The position numbers and the translations under genes are program-made. Positions 40,845 to 50,752 of a DNA stretch of 64,000 nucleotides are shown piece by piece. Position 1 is the stretch's first letter, and each line of letters opens with the position of its first letter. The notes under the pieces were generated by a model. The model was given only the letters and a program-made list of their open reading frames with translations. It had not been told where the DNA came from and made no database searches. Origin of the DNA: Histomonas meleagridis (lineage: Eukaryota > Parabasalia > Tritrichomonadida > Dientamoebidae); contig WSYJ01000149.1 in NCBI GenBank assembly GCA_020186115.1, forward strand, positions 1,178,001-1,242,000, in the 5' to 3' direction.

Positions 40845-41567
40845 ATGATATCAGAAAGAGATGCTGATCTTCATATGGTTCAAATTTTAGATCAAACAAG
40901 TTGTTACAAAGATATGATTGAATTAATGAAACATGTTGTAGAACTTAATCCAGAGCTAACTGCAGATGAAAGAAACTTGTTATCAGTTTCTTATAAACGA
41001 GCAATTAATATTTCTCGAAACAGCTTACAAAACCTTACAGAGATTATTGGTTTTCAGGAAACTCAAAGCTCGGAAGCGAGAGTTAATCAGCTCAATATTT
41101 TTAAACAGAACATAATTCAAGAATTAGAACAATATTGTCAAGAGCTCATCAGTATTGTTGACAATAAGCTTCTCCCATCAGCCAAAGATGTTGAAGCCAA
41201 AGTTTTTTATTACAAATTAAAAGCAGATTATTACCGTTACATATCTGAAGCTAAGGAAGGCGAGGAGAAAGAAGAATCATCACAGAAGGCACAAGAAAAC
41301 TATGAAAAAGCTTTCCAACTCGCCCAGGCTGAACTTCCGAAATACAGTCCATCTTTTCTTGGAGTTGTTTTAAATTACTCTGTATTCTTATACGATGTTG
41401 CTCAGAAGCGGCAAGAAGCTATTGATTTAGCAACAAAAACAGAACAGGAAACGTCGATCTTAATTGAACAAAATAGTGAAGCTCAGATCAACGAAGCAGT
41501 TTCGATTCTTCAGTTTCTTCGTGAAAATATTTCACTATGGACCAAATCAAATGAAGAAAACCAATAA
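40845..41567 (+). CDS. 14-3-3 protein
   Basis: 240 residues. All family blocks are present: RNLLSVSYKRAI, the helix 5 KVFYYKLKADYYRYISE, AQAELPKYSPSFLGVVLNYSVF and the end ILQFLRENISLWTK. The phosphopeptide pocket is intact (Lys51, Arg58, Arg131, Tyr132, matching Lys49, Arg56, Arg127, Tyr128 of human zeta). The protein binds phosphorylated Ser/Thr partners as a dimer in the cytosol. The start was set at ATG 40845. Confidence 0.95.
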   Translation: MISERDADLHMVQILDQTSCYKDMIELMKHVVELNPELTADERNLLSVSYKRAINISRNSLQNLTEIIGFQETQSSEARVNQLNIFKQNIIQELEQYCQELISIVDNKLLPSAKDVEAKVFYYKLKADYYRYISEAKEGEEKEESSQKAQENYEKAFQLAQAELPKYSPSFLGVVLNYSVFLYDVAQKRQEAIDLATKTEQETSILIEQNSEAQINEAVSILQFLRENISLWTKSNEENQ

Positions 41568-41599
41568 ACATTTACACCATTTTTTCAATCACCATTTTC

Positions 41600-41666
41600 C
41601 ACGACCGTTAATTTAACGTACTCTATTTTAAACGTTCGCTGTTAACGGCCGCCAACGGTTTTCCCT
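41600..41666. promoter_or_regulatory. Cluster of MYB-like motifs between convergent genes
   Basis: Five related words lie within 65 bp: ACCGTTA (41604), TTAACGTA (41613), TTTAAACGTTCG (41627), TTAACGGCC (41642) and CCAACGGTTTTCC (41652). The flanking genes (14-3-3 and the CaaX protein) both end here, so no coding promoter is expected. Confidence 0.45.
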
Positions 41667-41751
41667 ATTCTCATTTTTCTTAACAAAAATTTGTATAAAA
41701 ATTTAAATCAATAAACAAACATTTTAAATCTATAATAAATAAGTTGGAAAT

Positions 41752-43263
41752 TCAGCTTATCATGCATGATTGTTTTTCTTCTTTCTTTTGTTTTTTTTCT
41801 TCCTTTTTAAAAGGGTAACTTTCTTTCCTTTGCCTAATATTAACCATAGGAATTTGATCTGTACTCTTGACTCCAGCGTGTGAGTTATGATTTATTCTTA
41901 ATCTCTTTTCTGGAATGTCAAAGCTTTCATTTGACATTCCTGATTTCAGAAAGAATTGAGCAGTTTTTGGATCTAAGTCTATTTTTCCAGATATTATTTC
42001 CGTGATCAATTTTTCGTCCCAGCCATTGACATTAAAAACAAATTCGATTGGATACTGAAATCCCTTAGTGAAGTGAAACAAAACTTCCTTTGAAAATTTG
42101 AACCACCCCGGGAACGATGAAATCGTATTCAAAGATACGGAGCACTCCAAAAGGAACGATCGAATCAAAAGGTTTTCTTTTGCTTCTTTGATATTCCAGA
42201 AATAAGCGATCAAATGCTGCATCGCAACAATAAAAAACGACACGTATGCGTGGCTTATAATGGTTTCTTCAAAAAGACTTCCCGCTGTAATTAATATAAA
42301 ATTTGTTGGTGGCGTCTTTTGAGGATCATGATTATTCGGATCATAATAACGAAACAAAACATAAAATACATTGATGATTTCGCCGATTTCCAAGATTTTC
42401 GTGCAGTGTGTTAAATATAATATTGATTTCTCTACTGCTTGGTTATTAATACACGAATTACGTACATTTTCTAATGCGGCATTAACCAGTTGTTTGTTTG
42501 GAGGAAGAGAAATTGATGTATTCATGATTTCCCCAATTTCTTCAATATCTGAAACATTTTTTATATTTGAAGAAACGAAGTCAATGAAGTCGTTTTTGAG
42601 TTCGTGTTTAATTGGAAATAAAGTAAAATATACTTTGAAGATACGATATAATAGAATTCTTTGTGACTTGTTTGGATTTGCTTTAGAACATTCTTCAAGA
42701 AGTAAAGAGTTAGTATTGTATTCCGATGGAGGATAATAATGTTTTTCGCTTGTAGATGTTAATGCTAAGAAATATCCCCAAATAAAAATCGGTGAATGAT
42801 CTTTTATTGAATTGATAATTTCTGTAATGAGATTGCAAATTGATGGAATTTGGAAATATTTAAGAAGATCGACAAAAAAAAAATGTGAATTACACATTGT
42901 ATTAATGACTTTGATTGGATTTTTAGTTATAGAAATTGATAAAATATTTGAAGCTGTTCCTATTTTATATATATTTGGCTGTTTATGCTTATGAAAAATT
43001 TTGAAAATAATTTTCATATCTTTTGGGGAATTCGCAAGTGAATCAAGAAGAGCTGTATTTGCTGACCCGAAAAAATAATTAACAGCTCTGATAATTTCTG
43101 TATTATCTGTTTTTACAAATATTTTACAAATTGGCCTTAAAGATTCACATAATAATTTTGTATAACTTGGAACCTGGATATGATACTTTTGTTGTATGGT
43201 GGTGTCGGTAAGCATGGAAGCGATATCTTTAGGTTCTATTGGCTTCCCTGTTTCATCTTGCAT
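41752..43263 (-). CDS. Helical protein with C-terminal CaaX box, unknown
   Basis: 503 residues. Residues 1-440 are alpha-helical with regular Leu/Ile/Phe spacing, like an ARM/HEAT scaffold. No catalytic motif was recognised. The tail is hydrophilic, then polybasic and acidic (PFKKEEKKQKKEEKQ), and ends SCMIS, a canonical CaaX box (Cys-Met-Ile-Ser) predicting farnesylation, with the basic stretch as the second membrane signal. It is therefore likely to be held on the cytosolic face of a membrane. ATG 43263 follows TTAACAATCACTTC. Confidence 0.78.
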   Translation of the reverse strand: MQDETGKPIEPKDIASMLTDTTIQQKYHIQVPSYTKLLCESLRPICKIFVKTDNTEIIRAVNYFFGSANTALLDSLANSPKDMKIIFKIFHKHKQPNIYKIGTASNILSISITKNPIKVINTMCNSHFFFVDLLKYFQIPSICNLITEIINSIKDHSPIFIWGYFLALTSTSEKHYYPPSEYNTNSLLLEECSKANPNKSQRILLYRIFKVYFTLFPIKHELKNDFIDFVSSNIKNVSDIEEIGEIMNTSISLPPNKQLVNAALENVRNSCINNQAVEKSILYLTHCTKILEIGEIINVFYVLFRYYDPNNHDPQKTPPTNFILITAGSLFEETIISHAYVSFFIVAMQHLIAYFWNIKEAKENLLIRSFLLECSVSLNTISSFPGWFKFSKEVLFHFTKGFQYPIEFVFNVNGWDEKLITEIISGKIDLDPKTAQFFLKSGMSNESFDIPEKRLRINHNSHAGVKSTDQIPMVNIRQRKESYPFKKEEKKQKKEEKQSCMIS

Positions 43264-43689
43264 GAAGTGATTGTTAACCAGAAAATTCAGTTCTCAAAAT
43301 TATACGATATCGCTCTCAAAAATATTTGTGATATTTATATTTACAATGTATTGAAATAGCTATAAAAATCAATTTTATCACAATAATTGGAGTTTAAGAT
43401 TTATTCTGTGCGCCGTATCCAACATGTTTTTTGGTTATAATTTTTCGAATTACTTATTAATTTTCAAACAAACATATATCGAGAATAATAAAATCTAGTT
43501 CTAACTTTGGGTTGGAGTAAAGCAAAGAATTTGCCATCGCAATTCGAAACCATTAAGCAAGTGTTATAATACAATGACAAAAGCTTAATCAAATGGGCCC
43601 CTGTATAGGGAATCATTCCTGATATTCACCAAATCAAATATGTTCGGTGTGTCAATCCTGATGGTTCTATATATAGATGCTGCTCAAAT
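43264..43689. other. Intergenic, nothing recognised
   Basis: About 430 bp upstream of the CaaX protein gene. No feature identified apart from GGGCCCCTG near 43594. Confidence 0.4.
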
Positions 43690-44200
43690 AATTACTTCTC
43701 CATGGAGAAATTCAAAATCAATTGGATTGGATCCATGGGTATCACAATCAAAACTATAATTAAGAAGATTTGTTCACATTTTAGCGTGTTGGGAAGAAGG
43801 TTTTGATATAAGAACGACAATATTAAAAAACATGTGTATGTAAACGATCAGTAATTACATGGTTTCAAACTTTTCTATCTATTGCAGAAAAAGAATATCT
43901 AAAAGATATAGCTCAAAATTTAATTGATGATGGAATAGTCGAAATTGATGAAAGTCATTCTTTCGGTTCTGAATACAACGAAGGAAGTGCATTGGAAAGA
44001 GAAGAAATTCGGGTTTTGGATCAAATGGACAGTAAAAGAATGTGAGTTGCTGCAGAGATTTACGATAATATATTGAAATAAGTTCTCATTCCAATTATTT
44101 GTGCAACAGTGAAACCTAATTCAGAAATTTGGTCTGATGAATAGAAGGCATATAATACTCTCTAAGTTATGTACACGAACAGCAAATCATCTAGAATATT
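43690..44200 (+). pseudogene. ISXO2/Merlin-like transposase remnant
   Basis: Broken frames on the plus strand read in order LRRFVHILACWEEGFD, VITWFQTFLSIAEKEYL, DDGIVEIDESHSFGSE, RM-stop-VAAEIYDNI, LIPIICATVKPNSEIWSDE-stop-KAYNTL. This is the order of an IS1595/ISXO2 transposase: DNA-binding part, first Asp (IDES), and second Asp (SDEW, with TGG changed to TAG). Several frameshifts and stops make it inactive. It differs from both Merlin copies at 6.5 and 9.3 kb, so it represents a third lineage. Confidence 0.65.
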
Positions 44201-44539
44201 TCGTATATTTATTGGATTAGTAATACTAATACTTACTAAATCCAATACTCAAAAAAATTACATTTAATTTTATAAAAGGATTCTCTATAAAAAATGGATT
44301 TAAGAAAAATACTGGAATGCAATAATCGGTATAATTTTTATAATAAACTAAATCAAAATTTTAAATATTTTATCATTCAAATAGAGTGCTCCTTGTATCA
44401 GACCCCCCGAAAAAAATATTTTGCCAATCTTCACTTTTTGAAATGATTTTGATTCCTTATCAAAAGTCGAATATTTTTATTGACCCATTAAACTGAATTA
44501 TAATTTTTTTATTTATTGATATTAATTAAAAAAAAAATA
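44201..44539. other. AT-rich spacer, nothing recognised
   Basis: About 340 bp between the transposase remnant and the ankyrin array. No open frame. Confidence 0.5.
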
Positions 44540-45835
44540 TTTCAATGATAAAGATTATATAATTTAACTATTTCTGAATGACCATTTAAATATGCTTTCA
44601 TAAGTGCTGTTTTAAAAAATTTAAATAATTTCCAAATATTATTTTGAAATATCAAATTATTAAAACAAATATAATATAAAACAAATAAATATCTTTAGCA
44701 TAAATATCAATTCCTTCTTGTTCAAGAAGTAATTTAACTATTTCTGTATGACCTTTATAAGATGCTTTCATAAGTGCTGTTCGAAATAATATAAATAATT
44801 TCCAAATATTGTTTTGAAATATCAAATTATTAAAATAAATATTAAATAATACAAATAAACATCTTTAGTATTAATATCAATTCCTTCTTTTTCAAGAAGT
44901 AATTTAACTATTTCTGTATGACCATTCCAAGATGCAATCATAAGTGCTGTTTGAAATAATTTAAATAATTTCCAAATATTATTTTGAAATATCAAATTAT
45001 TAAAATAAATTTTATCTTTATTATTAATATCAATTCCTTCTTGTTCAAGAAGTAATTTAACTATTTCTGTATGACCATTCCAAGATGCTCTCATAAGTGC
45101 TGTTTCAAATAATTTAAATAATTTCCAAATATTATTTTGAAATTAGAAATTATTAAAATAAATTTCAAATTCTACAAATAAATATCTTTAGCATTAATAT
45201 CAATTCCTTCTTGTTCAAGAAGTAATTTAACTATTTCTGTATGACCTTTTACAGATGCATGAATAAGTGCTTTATTAAATAACTTAAATAATTTCCAAAT
45301 ATTACTTTTAAATATGGAATTATTAAAATAAATTTTATCTTTAGCATTATTATCAATTCCTTCTTGTTCAAGAAGTATTTTTACCATTTTTGTTTGACCT
45401 TTCCAAGATGCATTAATAAGTGCTGTCATAAATGTTTTCAATAAATATTTTAAGCAGAAAATCAACAAAAAATAAAAGTCAATACTATTTGTATCTATTT
45501 TGTTAATATGTGCAATGTCAACACCATTTTGCTTTAGATATAATTGCTTTTTTAGTTCTTTTTTTCTTCTATCATTGTTTATTACATTTCTTAATTCTTT
45601 AATTTCATTTCGAATTTCTTCATTTTCTTTCTTTAAGTCAGTTTTACTTTTTACGAATTCTTTAATTTCATTTCGTATTTCTTCATTTTCTTGTTCTTGT
45701 TCTTCAAGCTTTTTTAATATTTGAATTAGTAAAAAACTTCTTTTATCTTCATTTCATTCTCCATTTGATAATGAAATAATTGAATCAGATTCATTATATT
45801 TCCCTTCAAACCCATTTTCAAATTTGTTTTCTTAA
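44540..45835 (-). pseudogene. Coiled-coil plus ankyrin-array gene, interrupted
   Basis: On the minus strand a coiled-coil segment (NEEIRNEIKEF and NEEIRNEIKEL, about 45520-45730) is followed by six ankyrin units with acceptors near 45418, 45266, 45094, 44942, 44772 and 44602. Each unit is about 28 residues (TALMxASWNGHTEIVKLL... then EQEGIDIN). The units are separated by 69-90 nt cassettes of nearly constant sequence. Some cassettes are open in frame and read through (for example 45094-44822 as one ORF). Others hold stops. Upstream of the coiled coil the same frame reads YNESDSIISLSNGE and then a TGA near 45762, so the N-terminal part is cut off. One acceptor (near 45266) is AAAGCACTT instead of ACAGCACTT. 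Confidence 0.7.
44947..45015 (-). repeat. Ankyrin inter-exon cassette, 69 nt, without any GT
   Basis: On the minus strand it starts ATAAAATTTATT after AATAAAG and ends TTTCAAACAG before CACTTATG. It is 69 nt long, open in frame and contains no GT dinucleotide, so a GT-AG intron cannot lie within it. Confidence 0.8.
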
Positions 45836-46280
45836 ATGTATTTTGGAAATTCCTAATGAAATAAATAAAGATTTTTCATATTAAACTTACTTTCTTTTCG
45901 TTTAAGAAGTAATTTAGTAATTTCTAATTCAAAATTTTTTGTTTCATTTAAAGGTTTAGTTTCAAATAATAAGAAAAAATTCTAAAAATGCATTCTTAAT
46001 TAAAAATTAAGTGAATTTTCGAATTCATTTTATATTTTAATCTAATTAAATGGAAATTGCTAACCTCGGCTCGTACAGATTATAAAAGATGTTTTTTAAA
46101 TTTAAAGCTTCTTTTGTCACATTTCTAATCATTGAAGCAATATTTCACATAAAAATAGAATTTTGCAAATTTTCTTGCAAATGTATACATTTAGGTAGAT
46201 TTAGCTAATTTGCGAATTAGCATTTGATTCCAATTTTAATTTTTTTGTATTTTAATAAATTACTTGAAAATAAAACAGGT

Positions 46281-46353
46281 GCCTTCGTAGCTCAATCGGC
46301 TAGAGCATAAGACTCTTAATCTTGGGGTTGCGGGTTCGAGTCCCGCCGGTGGC
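46281..46353 (+). tRNA. tRNA-Lys (anticodon CTT), second copy with acceptor mismatch
   Basis: 73 nt, identical to the copy at 21154-21226 apart from the acceptor strand GCCTTCG, which leaves a T-T mismatch at position 4 of the acceptor stem (GCCTTCG with CGGTGGC). Anticodon loop CTCTTAA, intact A and B boxes, and a TTTTTT terminator. It lies 450 bp from an ankyrin pseudogene, as does the other copy. Function may be reduced by the mismatch. Confidence 0.93.
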
Positions 46354-46669
46354 TTTTTTATCAATTATTTTGGTAAACCATATTTTTTGGAAGTGAGAAA
46401 TGCTTACTGCAATACAACTTATATCTAAATTTAATGGACCATTAAAGAATTCAGGTAAAAGTTATATTGTGCTTAGGACCTCCAGTTACACTTAAAATAG
46501 CAAATAGTTAAAAATTTATGAAAAATATCTGTGATAACAGTTACTCGAGTAATATCATCTTTAAAAGTTCTAGATTTTTGGTATCATTCACGAATATGAT
46601 ACGAATACATGTTTTCTTTAAAGGTTTTTACCAAAATCAAATAAATTGCCACTTTTTATTCCGAAAATT

Positions 46670-48793
46670 ATGAAAAGCCAACAAACACAAGAAGAACAAG
46701 CAGCTGCCATGGAATCTCGACTTAGCACCGATACAGATGCACTTGTTTCCTCTGTTTTAACCAATGAAAACATTGATAAGTTTTTAGAAGATCTTCGAGC
46801 ATTTATTGCTAAAAAAAATCTTGATATTTCTGCAATGTGTGGTGAACATTCTCTTACATTTTCCCGTAGTATTGAAGGTGCCCAAGCTCTTGGAATTCGT
46901 GCTAACAATCTACAAAATGAAGTTAATGAAATCTCCAAATCCATTAACAATGCCATTGACAATTATGAGCAACAACTTCAGAGCACTGTCAAAGCACGTG
47001 AAGACATCAACATCATTGATACGAAATTGTCAGGAATTCATGAATGTTTAATTTTCTTCCAATTACTAGATAACATCAATGTCCTTATCCGTGAGAAATG
47101 TTATTATGTAGCTATTTATAGACTTCTTGAACTTTCTGATTATGATTCTCGAATTTCATCCAGCTCTGTTATTCAATCATATCTACGAGACATTGAGCCG
47201 ATAATTGCATCCATTGAAGCTGAAGCTGAAAAGGACATGATTAGTTGGATGACAGATTTTCGAAATGTTTGCAAAGACATTGGCTCATCATTTTTATACG
47301 GCACAGAGATGCCTAAATTCCCCAACAACCGCGTATATGAGTATTACATGGTTGAAAAGCAATTAGGCAAGTTGTCATCTTTATGCGAATTATACACACA
47401 ACGTCGTTTTAAGCAACTTGACCTCATCTTTAACATTAAGCCACCAAAAGAATATACTCCGAAAGAGCAAATACGATTTTTGTTTTCACATATTGCCGGA
47501 TTTTTCTATACTGAATATAAAATTACAAGTGATGGCTTCTTTTTGATCCCACAATCTGCTCTTGATGACAAGTGGAAAGATATGATTAATCAAATCAAGT
47601 TAACAATAGGTACTTTAGTATTTCCTTCACAAACAGGTTATGATAACCTAATAATGGCATCCCAAGAAATCCAATTGTTTGCTGAAAAAATGAGCCAATG
47701 CTCCGTTAGTTGTCAAGGCTTATATGACTTCCAAAACAACCATTCTGAAAGCTTTAGAAAGCAAATGGAGAAACAAGGAAAAGCGGTTATTTACAAATTG
47801 ATAGACGATAACGCCGCAGATTTTATGACCGTTAAAACTCCCGCTGAATTCAAAGAAATTGAACGCTATGAGTTCGTCGAACCGCCAACAGAATTTCCAT
47901 TCGAATTACCGTTCATCCCCGGGGTGCCCAAAGCCTGTGAAGCCATGGAAAAGTACATCAATAACGCAATGAACTTTTATGGGAACACTAATAATAATAA
48001 GGTTGTGGAACTGTTTTGTGCGTATGTGAAATCTTGTGCTACACATATTTATCAAATTGCAGTGAAAGATTCTTCAATGCAAAATTGTGCAATGTTAACA
48101 TCAAGTATAATGGTGTTTCCGAAATGTATTCCTTACTTCGAAAACATGATAGCTAAAAGAAGCTTCTCTTCTTCTAAAGCTAAAAGAAATGAGATAATTG
48201 CTCATTTCAAAAAGACTACAGATGATATGATCGAGCTTTTGAATTCGATGTTTAAGGAATTTATTGATCAAATGATTGATACATACTCATTCAAAATGAT
48301 GGCAAAGGGAGACCCTCCACACAACTTCGCGATTGAGCTTGTAATGTTCCTTGAGTCGAAGTCGTTGTACTTGAAACAGGTACTCAAAGAAGAGCGGTTT
48401 GACGGTTTGGTTCAAAAAGTTGTGAAGTCGATCGCCGATAGAATTGTGAACGTTATAACCGAAAGTCACTTTTCTTGGACACCCCAATTGATTGATAACG
48501 CATTACAAAATGTATCTTATTTCGGTAGTTGGTCTGGATTTATAGCATTACCATCTGCAAAAAGATGCTTGAATGGAATTCAAAAAATGTTTCAGTTGTT
48601 ATTGAGTAATCAGCTTGTGGCATTAACAAGTGATTCGAACTTCTTAACAAAATATAGAGACGTACCATTGGCTGCAATGAAGGTAATACTACAGAATTAT
48701 GATCCAGTGCCATATAAAAATTTGTACATTCTATCTAATAATTTATGTCAGAATTTGATTTCCCAAATAGATAAAATATTGAAGAGGAAATAA
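46670..48793 (+). CDS. Exocyst complex subunit Sec15
   Basis: 707 residues, all helical. Sec15 blocks are recognisable: REKCYYVAIYRLLELSDYDSR with YLRDIEPIIASIEAEAEKDM in the N-terminal third, YMVEKQLGKLSSLCELYTQR followed by RRFKQLDLIF, then FLFSHIAGFFYTEYKI and the IPQSALDDKWKDMI region in the middle. The C-terminal domain (about 430-700) is the Rab-binding helical bundle of the family. Sec15 links Rab GTPases on secretory vesicles to the exocyst, which tethers them at the plasma membrane. The animal and yeast proteins are about 800-900 residues, so this copy is compact. The start was set at ATG 46670. Confidence 0.8.
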   Translation: MKSQQTQEEQAAAMESRLSTDTDALVSSVLTNENIDKFLEDLRAFIAKKNLDISAMCGEHSLTFSRSIEGAQALGIRANNLQNEVNEISKSINNAIDNYEQQLQSTVKAREDINIIDTKLSGIHECLIFFQLLDNINVLIREKCYYVAIYRLLELSDYDSRISSSSVIQSYLRDIEPIIASIEAEAEKDMISWMTDFRNVCKDIGSSFLYGTEMPKFPNNRVYEYYMVEKQLGKLSSLCELYTQRRFKQLDLIFNIKPPKEYTPKEQIRFLFSHIAGFFYTEYKITSDGFFLIPQSALDDKWKDMINQIKLTIGTLVFPSQTGYDNLIMASQEIQLFAEKMSQCSVSCQGLYDFQNNHSESFRKQMEKQGKAVIYKLIDDNAADFMTVKTPAEFKEIERYEFVEPPTEFPFELPFIPGVPKACEAMEKYINNAMNFYGNTNNNKVVELFCAYVKSCATHIYQIAVKDSSMQNCAMLTSSIMVFPKCIPYFENMIAKRSFSSSKAKRNEIIAHFKKTTDDMIELLNSMFKEFIDQMIDTYSFKMMAKGDPPHNFAIELVMFLESKSLYLKQVLKEERFDGLVQKVVKSIADRIVNVITESHFSWTPQLIDNALQNVSYFGSWSGFIALPSAKRCLNGIQKMFQLLLSNQLVALTSDSNFLTKYRDVPLAAMKVILQNYDPVPYKNLYILSNNLCQNLISQIDKILKRK

Positions 48794-48887
48794 TCTTGAT
48801 TTGTACATTTAAATAAAAAGTTCTTTGTGTTTCTTTCATTTTTCGTATATAAATTTTAAATTTTTCTCCAAATAGAACTTCACTTTC

Positions 48888-48908
48888 AAAAAAAAAAAAA
48901 AAAAAAAA
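48888..48908 (+). repeat. Poly-A homopolymer, 21 bp
   Basis: An uninterrupted run of 21 A's lies 95 bp after the Sec15 stop codon. No target duplication or retroposon tail structure was seen around it. Confidence 0.95.
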
Positions 48909-49162
48909 TTAATTTCATGCAAAAATAAACAAAGAAATATAACATAATAAAGGTTTATTGTTTGATGTAATTTTAATGTAACGACAACGTCATCTTTTCC
49001 GAAAGCATTTAACACATTAACATACTATTCTAGATCAATTTGGAAAATATGCTATTCATATTTTCTTCTTCTATCATCAGATAATATATAAAAACAACCT
49101 ACAAACTATTTTGACGAACGTTTAAATAAATAAAAAGTGACACATATTATGTTAGTTCACTA

Positions 49163-50485
49163 ATGTGCAATATAAGAGCAACGGAAAGATTTACAACAAA
49201 TGATAATGTGCATAGTGAAGAAGAGCTAGTGGAAATCAACAGAGTTATTAAGGTTATATCACAATTAGATCAAATTGATGAAAATAACGAACTATTATTT
49301 CCTTATTTTCAAATGATTTCTGAATTTTTGGAAAAATATAATGACATAAGAATAGTGGACTATTTAAAAGAACAGAATTATGTATTTATGATTTATTTGT
49401 TAAAAAGTCAAAATTCTTATGATTTGAAATATACATTACTTTCGATATTTACATTTATTACTCAACAGGCCGACGTTAATCTTGCAAACTTTTTAATCAA
49501 TGCTGGATTTATTGATTGTATTTATAATCTACTTCAAACAGAAAACGTTATTCAAATTAAGTCATACATTATCACTATTACAGAGAACTTATTCGAGTTT
49601 TTACCAATCAATATGCAATCCATCATTATTGATTCATTTTTTGGGATGATTCAGACGATTACACCAAACGACGAACTCTTCAAAGACTTCATAAATCTCT
49701 TTTACTTCATTGTTACATATTATAAATCATTCACGAACGAACAAATCTCTTCGATATTTTTGTTAATTTCAAATTTCATCACTGTGGAGACCGTTAAGCC
49801 GAAAATCTTTTTTTTAATTGTTAAACTTATTGAAAATAATAACTCATTATACACATTATTTTTGACGAATGAATTCGTTGGAATATTTAATGAAGCATTA
49901 CAATCATCAAATGATAAAATAATTTACGGATGTTTATTATGTTTAGAAATAATATTTTATTATAACTCTGATGTTGCATTTGTGAACTCAATTAACTTCC
50001 CATTAATTATTTCATTTCTTCAAACAAAACCAGAGAAAATTGTTGTTAACTCATTAAATATCATATCGAACGGTTGTATCGTCTCAAATGAGTTAACGTG
50101 CTTGTGCTTCAATTTGAATATATTAGAAATTTTGAATGGTTTATTTCATGTCGGCACTTTTGATGTAAAGAACGAGGCCGTTTATTGCTTCTCTCAAATA
50201 ATCCCAAGAAATGATATAGAACTAAGGGTGAACTTGTTAAAAAGTGATTTCTTTATGGAAGTCATTGAGTCATTAAGTTGCTTGAAGTATTTAACACAAA
50301 AATCTATTGTGAAAAATTTGTTTTTTACATTGAAAAAAAGTGAAAATACAAAAAGTCATGATGAACTATGCGCGAGGCTAAACGAATCGGAAATATACGA
50401 ATACGCAATACAACTACGTTCAAATATGTTAATGGTTTACATGGATCAAATCATTGAAATGTTGGAGAAATTCACAAGTGAATAA
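49163..50485 (+). CDS. Armadillo-like helical repeat protein
   Basis: 440 residues made of about nine ARM/importin-alpha-like helical hairpins (FLINAGFIDCIYNLLQT, SYIITITENLFEFLP, CLLCLEIIFYYNSD, NEAVYCFSQII), starting after a 45-residue N-terminus without an obvious importin-beta-binding domain. It resembles a diverged importin alpha, but the conserved Trp/Asn ladder for nuclear signals is not evident. The role is unknown. GAACGTTTAAAT lies about 45 nt upstream of the ATG. Confidence 0.7.
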   Translation: MCNIRATERFTTNDNVHSEEELVEINRVIKVISQLDQIDENNELLFPYFQMISEFLEKYNDIRIVDYLKEQNYVFMIYLLKSQNSYDLKYTLLSIFTFITQQADVNLANFLINAGFIDCIYNLLQTENVIQIKSYIITITENLFEFLPINMQSIIIDSFFGMIQTITPNDELFKDFINLFYFIVTYYKSFTNEQISSIFLLISNFITVETVKPKIFFLIVKLIENNNSLYTLFLTNEFVGIFNEALQSSNDKIIYGCLLCLEIIFYYNSDVAFVNSINFPLIISFLQTKPEKIVVNSLNIISNGCIVSNELTCLCFNLNILEILNGLFHVGTFDVKNEAVYCFSQIIPRNDIELRVNLLKSDFFMEVIESLSCLKYLTQKSIVKNLFFTLKKSENTKSHDELCARLNESEIYEYAIQLRSNMLMVYMDQIIEMLEKFTSE

Positions 50486-50752
50486 AAATTTATTTATACA
50501 ACTTCTCTATTATCTTTCATTTGTTATATTTTTTTAATTTTGCAAATTTATGTAATAGATTTCGAATTCATGTAAAAAATTCCAAAGATATTTTTTGAGA
50601 ATGTGTGTTTGATTCGGATAATGCTAACGTAACCAATGACGTTTCTGACTATCAAAAAGTTTTTGTTTTCTGAGGTTTATTGTCATTTGCCGTCAGAAAT
50701 ATCGTGTTTTGGGAGGAGTTTCTTCAAGTCAAATATCATTTCATTTTATATT

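Noticed and set aside
45500-45724. Ser/Phe-rich plus-strand ORF
   Set aside because: Antisense of the coiled-coil segment of the ankyrin pseudogene.
48888-48908. Poly-A run as a retroposon tail
   Set aside because: No flanking duplication or retroposed gene body was found next to it.
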